From positions 4,715,502 to 4,779,501 of the forward strand of contig NZ_CP070356.1 in the NCBI RefSeq assembly GCF_016919445.1: DNA of 64,000 bases. The letters are read 5' to 3'. Origin of the DNA: Pseudomonas sp. PDNC002. GTDB taxonomy: Bacteria > Pseudomonadota > Gammaproteobacteria > Pseudomonadales > Pseudomonadaceae. Below the pieces are notes generated by a model. It did not search any database, had not been told where the DNA came from, and was given only the letters and a program-made list of their open reading frames with translations. The position numbers were made by a program, and so were the translations under genes. Of this stretch, positions 1-10,572 are shown in pieces. Within the stretch, counting starts at the first letter, position 1; every line of letters begins with the position of its first letter.

Positions 1-2967
1 CAGCGGGCGACGCAGCGCGGCGTCACCGCCGATGCCGAAGATAAGCGGCAGCGCGCCGAGGATGGCGGCCAGGGTGGTCATCATGATCGGCCGGAAGCGC
101 TTCATGCAGGCTTCGAGAATCGCCTCGCGCGGCGACAGGCCCAGCGTGCGCTCGGCGTCGAGGGCGAAGTCGATCATCATGATGGCGTTCTTCTTCACGA
201 TACCGATCAGCAGGATCACCCCGATCAGCGCGATCAGCGACAGTTCGGTACGGAAGAGCATCAACGTCAGCAGCGCGCCAACGCCGGCGGAGGGCAGCGT
301 GGAGAGAATCGTCAGCGGGTGCACGTAGCTCTCGTAGAGGATGCCCAGCACGATGTACACCGAGACCAGCGCCAGCAGGATCAGCCAGGGCATGTCGTTC
401 TGCGTGTCCTGCACCGCGCCGGCGCTGCCCTCGAACGTCGCCTGGATTTCCATGGGCAGGTGCAGCGGCTCCAGCGCCGCCATCACCGCATCGCGGGCCG
501 GACCGATCAGCGCGCCGGGCGCCAGGTTGAAGGAGAAGGTGGTGGCGGCGAACTGACCCTGGTGATTGACCGTCAGTGGCGCACGGCTCGGTTCGATATG
601 GGTGAAGGCGGACAGCGGAATCCGCTGCCCCTCGCTGTTGATCACGTAGACCTGGCGCAGCTCTTCCGGCGACTCCTGGAAGGGTTGCGCCACTTCCATC
701 ACCACGTGGTACTGGTTCAGCGGGTTGAAGATGGTCGAGACCTGGCGCTGGCCGTAGGAGTTGTTCAGCACCGCGTCCACTTCAGCGACGTTCACCCCCA
801 GGCTGGCCGCGCGGTCACGGTCGATCACCAACTGGCTCTGCACGCCCTTGTCCTGGGCGTCGCTGTTGACGTCCACCAGTTGCGGCAGCTTGTTCAGCAC
901 CGCTTCCACTTTCGGCGCCCACTCGCGCAGCAGGGTCAGGTCGTCGCTGCGCAGGGTGAACTGGTAGGCCGCGTTGCTTTCGCGGCCGCCGATGCGCACG
1001 TCCTGCCCCGCCACCAGGTAGAGGTTGGCGCCGGGGATCTGCGCGAGCTTCTTGCGCAGGCGATTGACGATGGCCTCGGCGGAATCACGCTCGGTGATGT
1101 CCTTGAGGGTGACGAAGAAAGAGCCCGTGTTGCTCGACTGCCATTTGCCGCCACCAACGAAGCCCACCACGTTTTCCACGCCCGGATCTTCCGAAAGTAT
1201 CCGGCGGAACTCCGCCATCTTCCGGTCCAGCGCCTGGAACGAGATGCTCTGGTCGGCCACCGCGAAGCCGCGCAGGCGCCCGGAGTCCTGCTGCGGCAGG
1301 AAGCCCTTGGGCACCACGACGAACAGGTAGAGGTTCAGCGCGATGCAGCCGAGCATGATCATCACCATCAGCCGCGAGTGCTCCAGCGCCCAGCTCAGGC
1401 TGGCGCGGTAGCGCTGCATGAAGGCGACGAAATAGCGGTTGCTCTGGCGCTCCACCGAAGCCTTCTTCGGGCCACGCTCGACCGGCTTGAGCAGGCGCGC
1501 GCAGAGCATCGGCGTGAGGGTCAGGGAGACCACCAGCGAGACCAGGATGGCCGCTGCCAGGGTCACCGAGAACTCACGGAACAGCCGCCCGGTGATGCCG
1601 CCCATCAGCAGCAACGGGATGAACACCGCCACCAGCGACAGGGTCATCGACAACACGGTGAAGCTCACCTCGCGCGCGCCGCGAATGGCGGCCTGGATCG
1701 GCGGATCGCCCTCTTCGATGCGCCGGGCGATGTTCTCCACGACCACGATGGCATCGTCCACGACGAAGCCGGTGGCGATGATCAGCGCCATCAGCGACAG
1801 GTTGTTCAGCGAGAACCCGCACAGGTACATGACCGCGAAAGTACCCACCAGCGATACCGGTACCGCCAGGCTGGGGATCAGCGTGGCGCGGCCATTGCGC
1901 AGGAACAGGTAGACCACCAGGATCACCAGCACCACGGAGATGACCAGCGTCAGCTCCGCCTCCTCGAGCGAAGAGCGGATCGACGGACTGCGGTCATCCA
2001 TCACCGACAACTTCACCTGGGGACCGAGCACGTCCTGGATGATCGGCAACTGCTCGTGGATCGCATCGGTGGCTTCGATGATGTTGGCGCCGGGCTGGCG
2101 GGTGATGATCAGCAGCACCGCCGGCAGGTCATCGGAGAAACCGGCGTTGCGCACGTCTTCCACCGAATCGGTGACCGTGGCGACGTCCTTCAGCCGCACG
2201 GCAGCGCCGGTGTCGGCGTTGTAATGAACGATCAGCGGCGCGTACTCGCTGGCCTTGCGCAACTGGTCATTGGCATCCACCTGCCAGTGCCGCTCACCGA
2301 ACTCCAGCGCGCCCTTGGGCCCGTCGGCGTTGGTGTTGGCAATGGTGGTGCGCACGTTGTCCAGGGAGATACCGTAATGGCTGAGCTGGTCCGGATTGAC
2401 GTCGACCCGCACCGCCGGCAGCGACGAACCACCGATGCTCACCTGCCCCACTCCTTTCACCTGTGCCAGCTTCGGCGAGACGATGGTCGAGGCCAGGTCG
2501 TACATCTGCCCGCGGGTGTAGGTGTCCGAGGTCAGGGTGAGGATCATGATCGGCATGTCCGACGGGTTCGCCTTGCGGTACGTCGGGTTGTTCGGCATGC
2601 CGGTGGGCAGCAGGCTCATCGCCGAGTTGATCGCCGACTGCACCTCGCGCGCGGCTCCGTCGATGTCCTTGGAGAGATCGAACTGCACGATGATGGTGGT
2701 GTTGCCCAGGGAGCTGCTGGAGGTCATGTCGGTGACCCCGGCGATGCGCCCGAGCGAGCGTTCCAGTGGCGTTGCCACGGTGGACGCCATGGTTTCCGGG
2801 CTGGCACCAGGCAGCGAGGCCTGCACCATGATGGTCGGGAAGTCGACGTTGGGCAGCGGCGCCACCGGCAACAGGCCGAACGACAGCGCACCGGCCAGCA
2901 TCAACGCCAGGGTCAGCAGGCAGGTGGCGACCGGGCGCAGGATGAACAGCCGCGACAGGCCGCCCAT
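1..2967 (-). CDS. muxC: RND efflux transporter MuxC (3' end cut by window edge)
   Basis: This is an inner-membrane RND proton antiporter, one of two different RND subunits of a MuxABC-OpmB (MdtABC-like) tripartite drug pump. The visible 989 residues open with the RND start motif [14 protein letters not shown] and contain the TM4 proton-relay segment [16 protein letters not shown]. The last visible residues (AALRRPL) match the start of the final transmembrane region, so only about 45 residues are missing. The ATG at 2967 shares one base with the muxB stop (TGATG), which implies translational coupling. The outer-membrane gene opmB would be expected just beyond the left edge. Naming rests on family recall and operon order; the RND assignment itself is certain. 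Confidence 0.93.
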   Translation of the reverse strand, partial: MGGLSRLFILRPVATCLLTLALMLAGALSFGLLPVAPLPNVDFPTIMVQASLPGASPETMASTVATPLERSLGRIAGVTDMTSSSSLGNTTIIVQFDLSKDIDGAAREVQSAINSAMSLLPTGMPNNPTYRKANPSDMPIMILTLTSDTYTRGQMYDLASTIVSPKLAQVKGVGQVSIGGSSLPAVRVDVNPDQLSHYGISLDNVRTTIANTNADGPKGALEFGERHWQVDANDQLRKASEYAPLIVHYNADTGAAVRLKDVATVTDSVEDVRNAGFSDDLPAVLLIITRQPGANIIEATDAIHEQLPIIQDVLGPQVKLSVMDDRSPSIRSSLEEAELTLVISVVLVILVVYLFLRNGRATLIPSLAVPVSLVGTFAVMYLCGFSLNNLSLMALIIATGFVVDDAIVVVENIARRIEEGDPPIQAAIRGAREVSFTVLSMTLSLVAVFIPLLLMGGITGRLFREFSVTLAAAILVSLVVSLTLTPMLCARLLKPVERGPKKASVERQSNRYFVAFMQRYRASLSWALEHSRLMVMIMLGCIALNLYLFVVVPKGFLPQQDSGRLRGFAVADQSISFQALDRKMAEFRRILSEDPGVENVVGFVGGGKWQSSNTGSFFVTLKDITERDSAEAIVNRLRKKLAQIPGANLYLVAGQDVRIGGRESNAAYQFTLRSDDLTLLREWAPKVEAVLNKLPQLVDVNSDAQDKGVQSQLVIDRDRAASLGVNVAEVDAVLNNSYGQRQVSTIFNPLNQYHVVMEVAQPFQESPEELRQVYVINSEGQRIPLSAFTHIEPSRAPLTVNHQGQFAATTFSFNLAPGALIGPARDAVMAALEPLHLPMEIQATFEGSAGAVQDTQNDMPWLILLALVSVYIVLGILYESYVHPLTILSTLPSAGVGALLTLMLFRTELSLIALIGVILLIGIVKKNAIMMIDFALDAERTLGLSPREAILEACMKRFRPIMMTTLAAILGALPLIFGIGGDAALRRPL

Positions 2968-5900
2968 CAGCCACGCTCCGCCGGGTCGATGCTGTTCACG
3001 TCGAGGCCATGACGACCACGCCAGGCGGCCCAGCGCGCGGCGAGACGATCGAAGTACAGGTAGATCACCGGCGTGGTGAACAGCGTCAGCAACTGGCTGA
3101 CCAACAGGCCGCCGACCATGGTGATACCCAGCGGCTGGCGCAGCTCGGCGCCGGCGCCACCGGCGAGCATCAGCGGCAGCGCGCCAAGCAGCGCCGCCAT
3201 GGTGGTCATCAGGATCGGCCGGAAGCGCAGCAGGCACGCCTGGTAGATCGCCTCATGGGGCGGCTTGCCCTCGTTGCGTTCGGCGTCGAGGGCGAAGTCG
3301 ATCATCATGATCGCGTTCTTCTTCACGATGCCGATCAGCAGGATGATGCCAATGATCGCCACGATGCCGATCTCCTGCCCGGAGAGCATCAGCGCCAGCA
3401 GCGCACCCACGCCCGCCGAAGGCAGCGTGGAAAGGATGGTCACCGGGTGGATGAAGCTTTCGTAGAGGATGCCCAGCACGATGTACATGGTGACGATGGA
3501 CGCCAGCACCAGCAGCAGGGTGTTCGACAGCGAGGCTTCGAACGCCTGGGCGGCGCCGCGGAAGCTGCCTTGCAGGCTCACCGGCATGTCCATCTGCGTC
3601 TCGACATCACGGATCGCCTGCACCGCCTCGCCCAGGGCGACACCCTTGGCGAGGTTGAAGGAGATGGTCGCCGCCGGGAACTGGGAGATATGGTTGACCG
3701 CCAGCAGGGTGTGGCGCTCCTCCACTTTCGCCAGGCTCGACAGGCGCACCTGGGTGCCATCGCTGGCCGGCACGTAAAGGTTCTCCAGCGACTGCGGGCC
3801 GATCTGGAATTCCGGCGCCACTTCCAGCACCACGCGGTACTGCGTGGCCTGGGTGAAGATGGTGGAGATCAGCCGCTGGCCGAAGGCGTTGTAGAGCACG
3901 CTGTCGATGTTCGACAGGCTCACGCCCAGGCGCGAGGCGGTGTCGCGGTCGATGGAGAGGTAGGCCTGCAGTCCCTTGTCCTGCCAGTCGGTGGCCACGT
4001 CGGCGAGTTCCGGCAGCTCCTGCAGACGGTCGACCAGGCGTGGCACCCAGTCGGCGAGCACCTCGGGATCGGCGTCCTGCAGGGTGAACTGGTACTGGGT
4101 ACGGGCCACGCGGTCTTCGATGGTCAGGTCCTGCACCGGCTGCATGTACAGCCGGATGCCGGCGATCTTGTCCAGTTCCGGCTGCAGGCGATGGATCACC
4201 TCCGTCGCCGTGACATCGCGGTCCGCGTGGGGCTTGAGGTTGATCAGCAGGCGCCCGGTGTTGAGCGTGGCGTTGGTACCGTCGACACCGATGAAGGAGG
4301 ACAGGCTTTCCACCGCCGGGTCCTTCAGCACCACCTTGGCGAGTTCCTGCTGGCGGCCGGCCATGGCCTGGAAGGAGATCGACTGCGGCGCTTCGGCGAT
4401 GCCCTGGATCACCCCGGTGTCCTGGATCGGGAAGAAGCCCTTGGGCATGAACATGTAGAGCAGCGCGGTGAGCACCAGGGTACCGATGGCCACCAGCAGG
4501 GTCAGCGGCTGGTGCCGCAGGACCACGCGCAGGGCAGCGGCATAGCGCTCGATCATGCGGTCGATGAAGCGCCCCGCGGCGCGAGCGAAGCGCCCTTCGT
4601 CCTCCGGATTGACATGGCGCAGCAGCTTGGCGCTGAGCATCGGCGTGAGGGTCAGGGAGACGAAGCCGGAAATCAGGATCGCCACCGCCAGGGTGATGGC
4701 GAATTCGCGGAACAGCCGGCCGGCCACGTCGCCCATGAACAGCAGCGGAATCAGCACGGCGATCAGCGAAAAGGTCAGCGAGATGATGGTGAAACCGATC
4801 TGTTTCGAGCCCTTCAGTGCGGCTTCCAGCGGCGAATCGCCCTTTTCCAGGTAGCGCGCGATGTTCTCCACCATGACGATGGCGTCGTCCACCACGAAGC
4901 CAGTGGCGATGGTCAGCGCCATCAGCGTCAGGTTGTTGATCGAGAAGCCGGCGAGATACATCACGCCGAAGGTGCCGATCAGCGACAGTGGCACGGCGAA
5001 GCTGGGAATCAGCGTCGCGGAGATGTTGCGCAGGAACAGGAAGGTGACCATCACCACCAGGCAGACGGCGAGGAACAGCTCGAACTGCACGTCCGCCACC
5101 GAGGCGCGGATGGTCGTGGTGCGGTCGGTGAGCACCGTCACTTCGAGGCTGCCGGGCAGGGTCGCCTGCAGTTGCGGGAGCATCTTCTTGATGCTGTCCA
5201 CCACCTCGATGACGTTGGCGCCCGGTTGGCGCTGGATGTTCAGCACCACCGCCGGCGAGGCGTTGGCCCAGGCGGCGAGGCGCACGTTCTCGGCGTCGTC
5301 GTCCACGCTGGCCACGTCACGCACGCGCAGCGGCGAGCCGTTCTTGTAGGCGATGATCAGGTCGCGGTACGCATCAGCGGACTTGAGCTGGTCGTTGGCG
5401 TCCAGCGTCGAGGAGCGCGTGGGGCCGTCGAAGCTGCCCTTGGGACCATTGAGGTTGTTGTTGGTGACGGTGGTCTGCAGGTCCTGCAGGCTCAGGCCGG
5501 CCGCGGCGAGCGCGGCCGGGTTGGCGCGGATGCGCACCGCGGGGCGCTGGCCGCCGCTGATGCTGACCAGGCCGACGCCGGAAATCTGCGAGATCTTCTG
5601 CGCAAGACGGGTATCGACGAGGTCCTGGATCTGCGGCAGCGGCATGTCCGGCGACATCACCGCCAGCGTCAGGATCGGCGCGTCCGCCGGGTTCACCTTG
5701 CTGTACACCGGCTGGTTCGGCAGGTCCTTGGGCAACAGGCTCTGTGCAGTGTTGATCGCTGCCTGGACTTCCTGCTCGGCCACATCGAGGTTGATGTCCA
5801 GGCTGAACTGCAGGGTGATCACCGAGGCGCCACCGGAGCTGGTCGAGGACATCTCGTTCAGGCCGGGAATCTGCCCCAGCTGGTTCTCCAGCGGCGCGGT

Positions 5901-6089
5901 GACCGAGGAGGTCATGATGTCCGGGCTGGCACCGGGATACAGCGTCACCACCTGGATGGTCGGGTAGTCCACTTCCGGCAGCGCCGAGATCGGCAGGAAG
6001 CGGTAGGCGATGATCCCCGACAGCAGGATCGCCACCATCAGGAGCGTGGTGGCGACCGGCCGCAGGATGAACAGGCGGGACGGGTTCAT
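2967..6089 (-). CDS. muxB: RND efflux transporter MuxB
   Basis: This is the second RND transporter of the MuxABC-OpmB pump, 1040 residues, the normal length for the family. It begins [20 protein letters not shown] (first membrane helix) and carries the TM4 motif [16 protein letters not shown] with the paired aspartates of the proton relay. Two large periplasmic loops follow TM1 and TM7, as in all RND pumps. Its ATG overlaps the muxA stop by four bases and its stop overlaps the muxC start. MdtBC-type pumps work as heterotrimers of two different RND proteins, which fits the B/C pair here. Family knowledge ties such pumps to novobiocin, macrolide and aztreonam export; specificity cannot be read from sequence. 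Confidence 0.95.
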   Translation of the reverse strand: MNPSRLFILRPVATTLLMVAILLSGIIAYRFLPISALPEVDYPTIQVVTLYPGASPDIMTSSVTAPLENQLGQIPGLNEMSSTSSGGASVITLQFSLDINLDVAEQEVQAAINTAQSLLPKDLPNQPVYSKVNPADAPILTLAVMSPDMPLPQIQDLVDTRLAQKISQISGVGLVSISGGQRPAVRIRANPAALAAAGLSLQDLQTTVTNNNLNGPKGSFDGPTRSSTLDANDQLKSADAYRDLIIAYKNGSPLRVRDVASVDDDAENVRLAAWANASPAVVLNIQRQPGANVIEVVDSIKKMLPQLQATLPGSLEVTVLTDRTTTIRASVADVQFELFLAVCLVVMVTFLFLRNISATLIPSFAVPLSLIGTFGVMYLAGFSINNLTLMALTIATGFVVDDAIVMVENIARYLEKGDSPLEAALKGSKQIGFTIISLTFSLIAVLIPLLFMGDVAGRLFREFAITLAVAILISGFVSLTLTPMLSAKLLRHVNPEDEGRFARAAGRFIDRMIERYAAALRVVLRHQPLTLLVAIGTLVLTALLYMFMPKGFFPIQDTGVIQGIAEAPQSISFQAMAGRQQELAKVVLKDPAVESLSSFIGVDGTNATLNTGRLLINLKPHADRDVTATEVIHRLQPELDKIAGIRLYMQPVQDLTIEDRVARTQYQFTLQDADPEVLADWVPRLVDRLQELPELADVATDWQDKGLQAYLSIDRDTASRLGVSLSNIDSVLYNAFGQRLISTIFTQATQYRVVLEVAPEFQIGPQSLENLYVPASDGTQVRLSSLAKVEERHTLLAVNHISQFPAATISFNLAKGVALGEAVQAIRDVETQMDMPVSLQGSFRGAAQAFEASLSNTLLLVLASIVTMYIVLGILYESFIHPVTILSTLPSAGVGALLALMLSGQEIGIVAIIGIILLIGIVKKNAIMMIDFALDAERNEGKPPHEAIYQACLLRFRPILMTTMAALLGALPLMLAGGAGAELRQPLGITMVGGLLVSQLLTLFTTPVIYLYFDRLAARWAAWRGRHGLDVNSIDPAERG

Positions 6090-7411
6090 TCGCTCTTACC
6101 GCTGTCCTGGACCGGGCCGCTCTGAACGGCATCGGCCGAGCCGAACGGCTTGGCGGTACTCTTTTCACCTTGCGCGTCCGCGGCCTCCTGGGCCTTCTCG
6201 TCGGAAGCAACGATGTTCATGCGCGTACCGTCGCGCAGTCGATCGGTGCCCTGGACGACGACGCGATCGCCCTCTTTCAGGCCCTCGCTGACCACCACCC
6301 GCTCGCTCTCGCTGGTGCCCAGGGTGACCAACTGGCGCTTGGCCTTGTTCTCCTCGCCGACCAGATAGACATAGGTGCCATCGTTGCCGCGCTGCACGGC
6401 GTTGGCCGGGATGGTCAGCACGCCCTGCAGGGTTTCGGCGAGCAGGCGCACGTTGACGAACTGGTTGGGGAACAGCGCGTGATCGTCGTTCTCGAAGCCA
6501 GCCTTGAGTTTGACCGTGCCGGTGGTGGTGTCGATCTGGTTGTCCAGGGTCTTCAGCACGCCGGTGGCCAGGGTCCGGTTCTGATTGCGGTCCAGCGCCT
6601 CCACCGGCACCGGTTTGCCGCTGTACAGCTCGCGGGCGATGGTGCCGAGCTGCTGCTGCGGCAGACTGAACACCACGGAGATCGGCTTGACCTGGGTAAT
6701 CACCACCAGCGGCGTGGTGTCGCCGGAAGTCACCAGATTGCCCACGTCCACCTGGCGCAGGCCGACGCGACCCGAGATGGGTGCGCGCACCTGAGTGAAT
6801 TCGAGGTTGAGCTTGGCGTCGCTGACCTGGCCCTGGTTGGTCTTCAGGGTGCCCTCGTACTGGCGCACCTGGGCTTCCTGGGTATCCAGGGTCTGCTTGG
6901 CGATGGAGTCCTCGGCGTACAGGCCCTTGTAGCGGGCGAGATCGATCTGCGCGTTCTTCAGTTGCGCCTGGTTCTGCTGCAGGGTGCCCTGGGCCTGGTC
7001 CAGCGCCGCCTGGAACGGACGCGGATCGATCACCGCGAGCACGTCGCCGGCCTTCACTTCCTGGCCTTCCTGGAACGGCACCTTGATCAACTGGCCGCTG
7101 ACCCGTGCGCGGACGTTGACCGTGTTGTAGGCCGTCACCGTGCCGAGCGCGTGGTAGTGCACCGGCAGATCGCCGCGAACCGCCGGGGCCACGCTGACCG
7201 TGATCGCGGTGCCCTGCCCCTGCGCCATCTGCCCTGGACTGGGTCGCCCGCCACGCCCGCCACCCTGGGCCGCCGGCGCACCGGACGACGTCGAATGCAG
7301 CCACATGATCAGGCCCACCACGGCGGCGAAAATGAGCGCGGTGAACAACCAGGGGCGCAGGGTGCGGAGTTTCGAGGGCTTTCCGTTGCTTGGGGTCATG
7401 GTCTTCGTCAT
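6086..7411 (-). CDS. muxA: RND periplasmic adaptor MuxA
   Basis: This is the membrane-fusion (HlyD-type) adaptor of the MuxABC pump, 441 residues. An N-terminal membrane segment at about residues 19-40 ([20 protein letters not shown]) anchors it and is followed by a Gly/Pro-rich linker. The lipoyl/barrel-sandwich halves flank an alpha-helical hairpin rich in Gln and Leu (about 105-185), and beta-barrel and membrane-proximal domains follow. The C-terminal tail is Ala/Glu-rich. It is the first gene of the operon; the AT-rich stretch at 7475-7525 upstream is the likely promoter region. No good Shine-Dalgarno precedes the chosen ATG, so the start is less certain than the identity. Confidence 0.93.
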   Translation of the reverse strand: MTKTMTPSNGKPSKLRTLRPWLFTALIFAAVVGLIMWLHSTSSGAPAAQGGGRGGRPSPGQMAQGQGTAITVSVAPAVRGDLPVHYHALGTVTAYNTVNVRARVSGQLIKVPFQEGQEVKAGDVLAVIDPRPFQAALDQAQGTLQQNQAQLKNAQIDLARYKGLYAEDSIAKQTLDTQEAQVRQYEGTLKTNQGQVSDAKLNLEFTQVRAPISGRVGLRQVDVGNLVTSGDTTPLVVITQVKPISVVFSLPQQQLGTIARELYSGKPVPVEALDRNQNRTLATGVLKTLDNQIDTTTGTVKLKAGFENDDHALFPNQFVNVRLLAETLQGVLTIPANAVQRGNDGTYVYLVGEENKAKRQLVTLGTSESERVVVSEGLKEGDRVVVQGTDRLRDGTRMNIVASDEKAQEAADAQGEKSTAKPFGSADAVQSGPVQDSGKSE

Positions 7412-7567
7412 GGCGAAAAGAAGTGAGAATAGCGACGCTGAACGATAAGCACAGCAAGGCCGCAGGCAAAGTCTCTTTACCCGCTATTTACCTTTGATTT
7501 ACCGGGAGTTACGAATTACCGGGGCATTGCGACCCGGATTGGCCGGAAGGGTTCCCGACCTGACGGA

Positions 7568-7585
7568 CCGACCCTGGCGGGTCGG
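7568..7585. terminator. GC-rich hairpin 3' of tpx
   Basis: A perfect 7-bp inverted repeat, CCGACCC TGGC GGGTCGG, lies about 30 bases past the tpx stop. Neither side has a proper T-run (only CTTTCTC on the plus side), so it may be a weak terminator or only an RNA 3'-end stabiliser. Confidence 0.4.
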
Positions 7586-7615
7586 CCCGGCTTTCTCATG
7601 AAAGCAGCAGCGTCA

Positions 7616-8116
7616 TCAGGCCAGGGCGGCGATGGCGGCAGCGTAGTTCGGCTCGTCGGCGATCTCGCCAACCAGCTCGCTGTGCAGCACCTTGTTCTGC
7701 TCGTCCAGGACCACCACAGCGCGGGCGGCCAGGCCGGCCAGCGGGCCGTCGGCGATGGCCACGCCATAGTTGCCGAGGAACTCGCGGCCACGCAGGGTGG
7801 ACAGGTTCACGACGTTCTCCAGGCCTTCGGCGCCGCAGAAGCGCGCCTGGGCGAACGGCAGGTCAGCGGAGATGCACAGCACCACGGTGTTGGCCAGCTT
7901 GCTCGCCTCGGCGTTGAACTTGCGCACGGAGGTGGCGCAGGTCGGGGTGTCGACGCTGGGGAAGATGTTCAGCACCTTGCGCTTGCCGGCGTAGGTTTCC
8001 AGGGTGACGTCGGACAGGTTGCCGGCGACCAGCGACAGGGCCGGAGCCTGCTCGCCTTTCTGCGGCAGCTTGCCATCGACGGAAACCGGATTGCCCTTGA
8101 GGGTGACTTGAGCCAT
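7616..8116 (-). CDS. tpx: Thiol peroxidase Tpx (atypical 2-Cys peroxiredoxin)
   Basis: The protein reduces hydroperoxides using thioredoxin, probably in the periplasm or cytoplasm. Its 166 residues match the Tpx family length. The peroxidatic Cys60 sits in [16 protein letters not shown] and the resolving Cys94 in [10 protein letters not shown], the spacing expected for Tpx (Cys61/Cys95 in E. coli). The conserved start is [11 protein letters not shown]. It stands alone, separated from muxA by a hairpin and from the next upstream gene by 183 bp. That gap holds a CCCGAG/CTCGGG inverted repeat near 8200 but no motif I can assign to a regulator. Confidence 0.95.
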   Translation of the reverse strand: MAQVTLKGNPVSVDGKLPQKGEQAPALSLVAGNLSDVTLETYAGKRKVLNIFPSVDTPTCATSVRKFNAEASKLANTVVLCISADLPFAQARFCGAEGLENVVNLSTLRGREFLGNYGVAIADGPLAGLAARAVVVLDEQNKVLHSELVGEIADEPNYAAAIAALA

Positions 8117-8299
8117 TGCTTGGGTCCTTCTGTGTGGGGTGGCGGCGTCAGCCCGATGCCAACGCCACCGGAGGATTCGGGGCCGGGGGCAAATCCTAGC
8201 ACGACTTTCCCGAGCGGATTACTCGGGATATGAACGGTTGCCGATGACGCGGACGCCCGCGGCCGGCTCGCAGCCGCTGCGCCCCGCGTCATCCCCTGT

Positions 8300-8593
8300 T
8301 CAGGCCGCGCCGACGAACGCCTGATCGTGGAAACCCCGCGGCAGGCGCTGGGTGCCCGGCATGGCGGCCAGACGTTTCTCCCAATGGCTGCGCCAATCGT
8401 TGTGCACGACTTCCGCGCGCGCCTTGCGCTGGGCCCGGCGGGCGGCATTGCGGGCGGTACGGCGGGCTTCCTTGTAGACCTCGGTGTTGCGGCAGTTGCG
8501 GCATTTCACCCGATTGAGCTCGGTGGTGGTCGCCAGGTTCTTGCCTGGGTGACCGCACGCCAGGTGGCCCTTGACCTTGTAGTGAGTGACCAT
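8300..8593 (-). CDS. Small basic protein with zinc-ribbon-like Cys pairs
   Basis: Function unknown; 97 residues. The N-terminal 40 residues hold Cys13, His15, Cys31 and Cys34 (ACGH ... VKCRNCRN), which looks like a zinc-binding ribbon. A very Arg/Ala-rich helix follows (EARRTARNAARRAQRKARAE), then a Trp-containing tail. The start at 8593 was chosen over an upstream in-frame ATG because AGGGAG lies eight bases before it. The basic helix suggests nucleic-acid contact, but that is inference. It looks like a conserved Pseudomonas hypothetical. Confidence 0.7.
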   Translation of the reverse strand: MVTHYKVKGHLACGHPGKNLATTTELNRVKCRNCRNTEVYKEARRTARNAARRAQRKARAEVVHNDWRSHWEKRLAAMPGTQRLPRGFHDQAFVGAA

Positions 8594-8735
8594 CGCAGAT
8601 TCTCCCTGTCCGGCGAGCGCACCCTCGCCGCTTGGCGGTGCCACAGCCGGGCGGGCGGTGCGTGCCGAATGACTGTGGCGCTCAGGAAATAGGACGTGCC
8701 AGCAGCGCCAGCAGTTCGAATTTTCTGGCGGCGCT

Positions 8736-9323
8736 CTAGGGCTTGGACCAGTGTGGCCGCTCCGTGGTCAGCGTGAGCTGCGCCGGGGTGGCCTTGGCGA
8801 ACGTGAAGGTGAAGCGGCATTCCCAGGGCGTGGAAGCGTCCCGAGCCAAGGCCAGCATGCGCGACACACCCATGCTGAGGTTGCCGACGCCCTCCGCCAC
8901 CACGACTGAATGCGGCGCCAGCGGGAATGGCAGGACATGGCCGCTGGCGCGATCGATCGCGCGCGCGCCACTGACCAGCACGCCACTGCCCAGCGACTCC
9001 CCGCCCTTGCTGACCTCCACACCAACGCTCACAAGGCTGTCGGTCTGGTCGCTCAGGTTGGCCAGGTGCGCGCCGAGCCGGTACTCCCACAACTGGTTGT
9101 CGTCGCCGAACGATGGTGACGTCGAGGTCAGCCAGGCTTCGCGTACCTCGCAACGCGGCTTGACCTTGCGCTCGGGCCAGAAGGCCGCAATGGCGGCGGC
9201 AACGCCGAGCAGGCCGATGACGCCCAGGGCGTCGGCCAGGGCAAGGTGAAACACGCTCATCAGGTAGAGCGCCACGATCAGCAGCGCAATCCCCAGCAGT
9301 AGTGTCGCGACGACTTTGCGCAT
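8736..9323 (-). CDS. Unknown protein with two N-terminal membrane helices
   Basis: I do not recognise this 195-residue protein. Two hydrophobic segments (about residues 4-24 and 32-49) make a hairpin in the inner membrane. The rest is a soluble domain of about 145 residues with alternating beta-like hydrophobic patterns, for example VGVEVSKGGESLGSGVLVSG, ending in a Thr/Phe-rich strand region (CRFTFTFAKATPAQLTLTTE). That pattern would suit an immunoglobulin-like or beta-sandwich fold. It has no close operon partner: the gaps are 142 bp on the 3' side and 54 bp to the LysE gene on the 5' side's far end. The ribosome-binding site is weak. Confidence 0.65.
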   Translation of the reverse strand: MRKVVATLLLGIALLIVALYLMSVFHLALADALGVIGLLGVAAAIAAFWPERKVKPRCEVREAWLTSTSPSFGDDNQLWEYRLGAHLANLSDQTDSLVSVGVEVSKGGESLGSGVLVSGARAIDRASGHVLPFPLAPHSVVVAEGVGNLSMGVSRMLALARDASTPWECRFTFTFAKATPAQLTLTTERPHWSKP

Positions 9324-9377
9324 GATTGCCCGCCTCGCGTCCCGGTTCGCTTCCTAGGGTGTAGCAGAACGGCGGTA

Positions 9378-10013
9378 TCAGCGCGTCGCCAGCATCCGTG
9401 CGCCGAACAGCAGGTAGCAGCAGCCGGCGAAGCGATCCAGGGCCCGGCGGAAACGACGGTAGACGCCGGCCATGCGCTCGCTGGCGAAAACCAGCACCAC
9501 GCAGCAGTACCAGCTGAACGACAGCGTCACCATCAGCGCGATTGCCATCGCCAGCAGCGGCGCCGGCGGCGATGCCGGCATGGCCGTGGCGAACAGGGTG
9601 GCGACGAAGAGCGCGGTCTTGGGATTGGTCAGGTTGCCCAGCAGGCCCAGGCGGAAGACCGAAAAGGCGCTGCGCTGCCGGGCCACTTCGGTGAGGCTCT
9701 CGCCGCCATCCGCTGGCGTCCGGCGCTTGAGCAGCTTGATGCCGAGGTAGATCAGGTAAGCGCCTCCGGCCAGCTTGAACAGCAGGTACAACGAGGGTGC
9801 GGCGGTAAACAGCGATTTGATCCCGAGGCCACCCGCCAGCCCCCAGATGACCGTGCCACTGGCCACTCCCAGCGCGGCGATCAAGCCGTGGCGGCGTGAG
9901 TGCACCGCGGCGATCCGCGCGGTGGTGAAGAAGTTCGGCCCTGGCGTGACCACCGCCACCACCCAGAGCAGGGCAACGGAAAACAGGGGAGCAAGGTAGC
10001 TGGCGTTGAACAT
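9378..10013 (-). CDS. LysE/RhtB-family amino acid exporter
   Basis: This is an inner-membrane exporter of the LysE superfamily, 211 residues with about six hydrophobic segments. The family motif near the N-terminus, VTPGPNFF, is intact, as is GNLTNPKTALF in the middle. The substrate is probably an amino acid or a derivative, but subfamily members differ and the sequence does not decide it. I start at the second ATG (MFNASYLAPL) because GAGAG lies eight bases upstream. The longer start at 10034 would fall on the edge of a heptamer repeat and has no ribosome-binding site. Confidence 0.88.
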   Translation of the reverse strand: MFNASYLAPLFSVALLWVVAVVTPGPNFFTTARIAAVHSRRHGLIAALGVASGTVIWGLAGGLGIKSLFTAAPSLYLLFKLAGGAYLIYLGIKLLKRRTPADGGESLTEVARQRSAFSVFRLGLLGNLTNPKTALFVATLFATAMPASPPAPLLAMAIALMVTLSFSWYCCVVLVFASERMAGVYRRFRRALDRFAGCCYLLFGARMLATR

Positions 10014-10033
10014 GGGCAACTCTCGGATCGGCA

Positions 10034-10070
10034 TCAGGAATCAGGAATCAGGAATCAGGAATCAGGAATC
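10034..10070. repeat. Heptanucleotide tandem repeat (TCAGGAA)x5
   Basis: Five perfect TCAGGAA units plus TC lie directly upstream of the LysE-family gene, between it and a VOC gene. A 7-bp unit is not a multiple of three, so changes in copy number would shift a reading frame or alter promoter spacing. Confidence 0.9.
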
Positions 10071-10107
10071 GGCGATTGGCAGCCATTCTAGCGCCCCGGT
10101 CCCGACC

Positions 10108-10497
10108 TCAGTCTTCCAGATGACAGACGCAGCACACCTTGTTGCCGTCCAGGTCGCGTGCGTAGGCGCCGTAATAGGTCGGCGAATAGTGCAAGCGCAG
10201 GCCGGGGGCGCCCTCGTCCACGCCGCCCAACTGCATTACGCGGGCATGGAAGGCATCGACCTGGTGACGCGTCCGCGCTTCGAACGCCACCAGGCTGCCG
10301 TTGCCGACGCTGGCCGGCTGGCCGTTGATCGGCTCGTAGACGCAGAACACCACGTCGCTGTCCGGGTGGGCGAACAGCGCCCGCTCCGGCGCATGACGGT
10401 GGGCCTTGAGGACGATCCCCAGCGGCTCGAGCACCCGCGTGTAGAAATCGATGGCCCGCGGCAGGTCGTTGGTGCCCACGGTGATGTGGCTGAACAT
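10108..10497 (-). CDS. VOC-superfamily (glyoxalase-like) protein
   Basis: A 129-residue single vicinal-oxygen-chelate domain. It begins MFSHITVGTNDLPRAIDFYTRVL, the usual first beta-alpha unit with a metal-ligand His4. It ends AYARDLDGNKVCCVCHLED, the usual last strand with DPDGN-type turn and acidic ligand position. Family members include glyoxalases, dioxygenases and antibiotic-binding proteins; nothing here picks one. It lies 75 bp downstream of the large four-domain gene on the same strand, so co-transcription is possible. Confidence 0.85.
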   Translation of the reverse strand: MFSHITVGTNDLPRAIDFYTRVLEPLGIVLKAHRHAPERALFAHPDSDVVFCVYEPINGQPASVGNGSLVAFEARTRHQVDAFHARVMQLGGVDEGAPGLRLHYSPTYYGAYARDLDGNKVCCVCHLED

Positions 10498-10572
10498 ACG
10501 GCGACTCCTCGGCTGGAGCGCCCGGCCAGGGCGGACGACGGCCAGGCGTGTTGGCGATGCGAGCAGAGGCTA

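Noticed and set aside
319..6125. Very long plus-strand open frames (897 and 1038 codons) opposite muxC and muxB
   Set aside because: They are antisense shadows created by high GC3 in the real genes; their products are low-complexity His/Arg/Gln-rich sequences without any family pattern.
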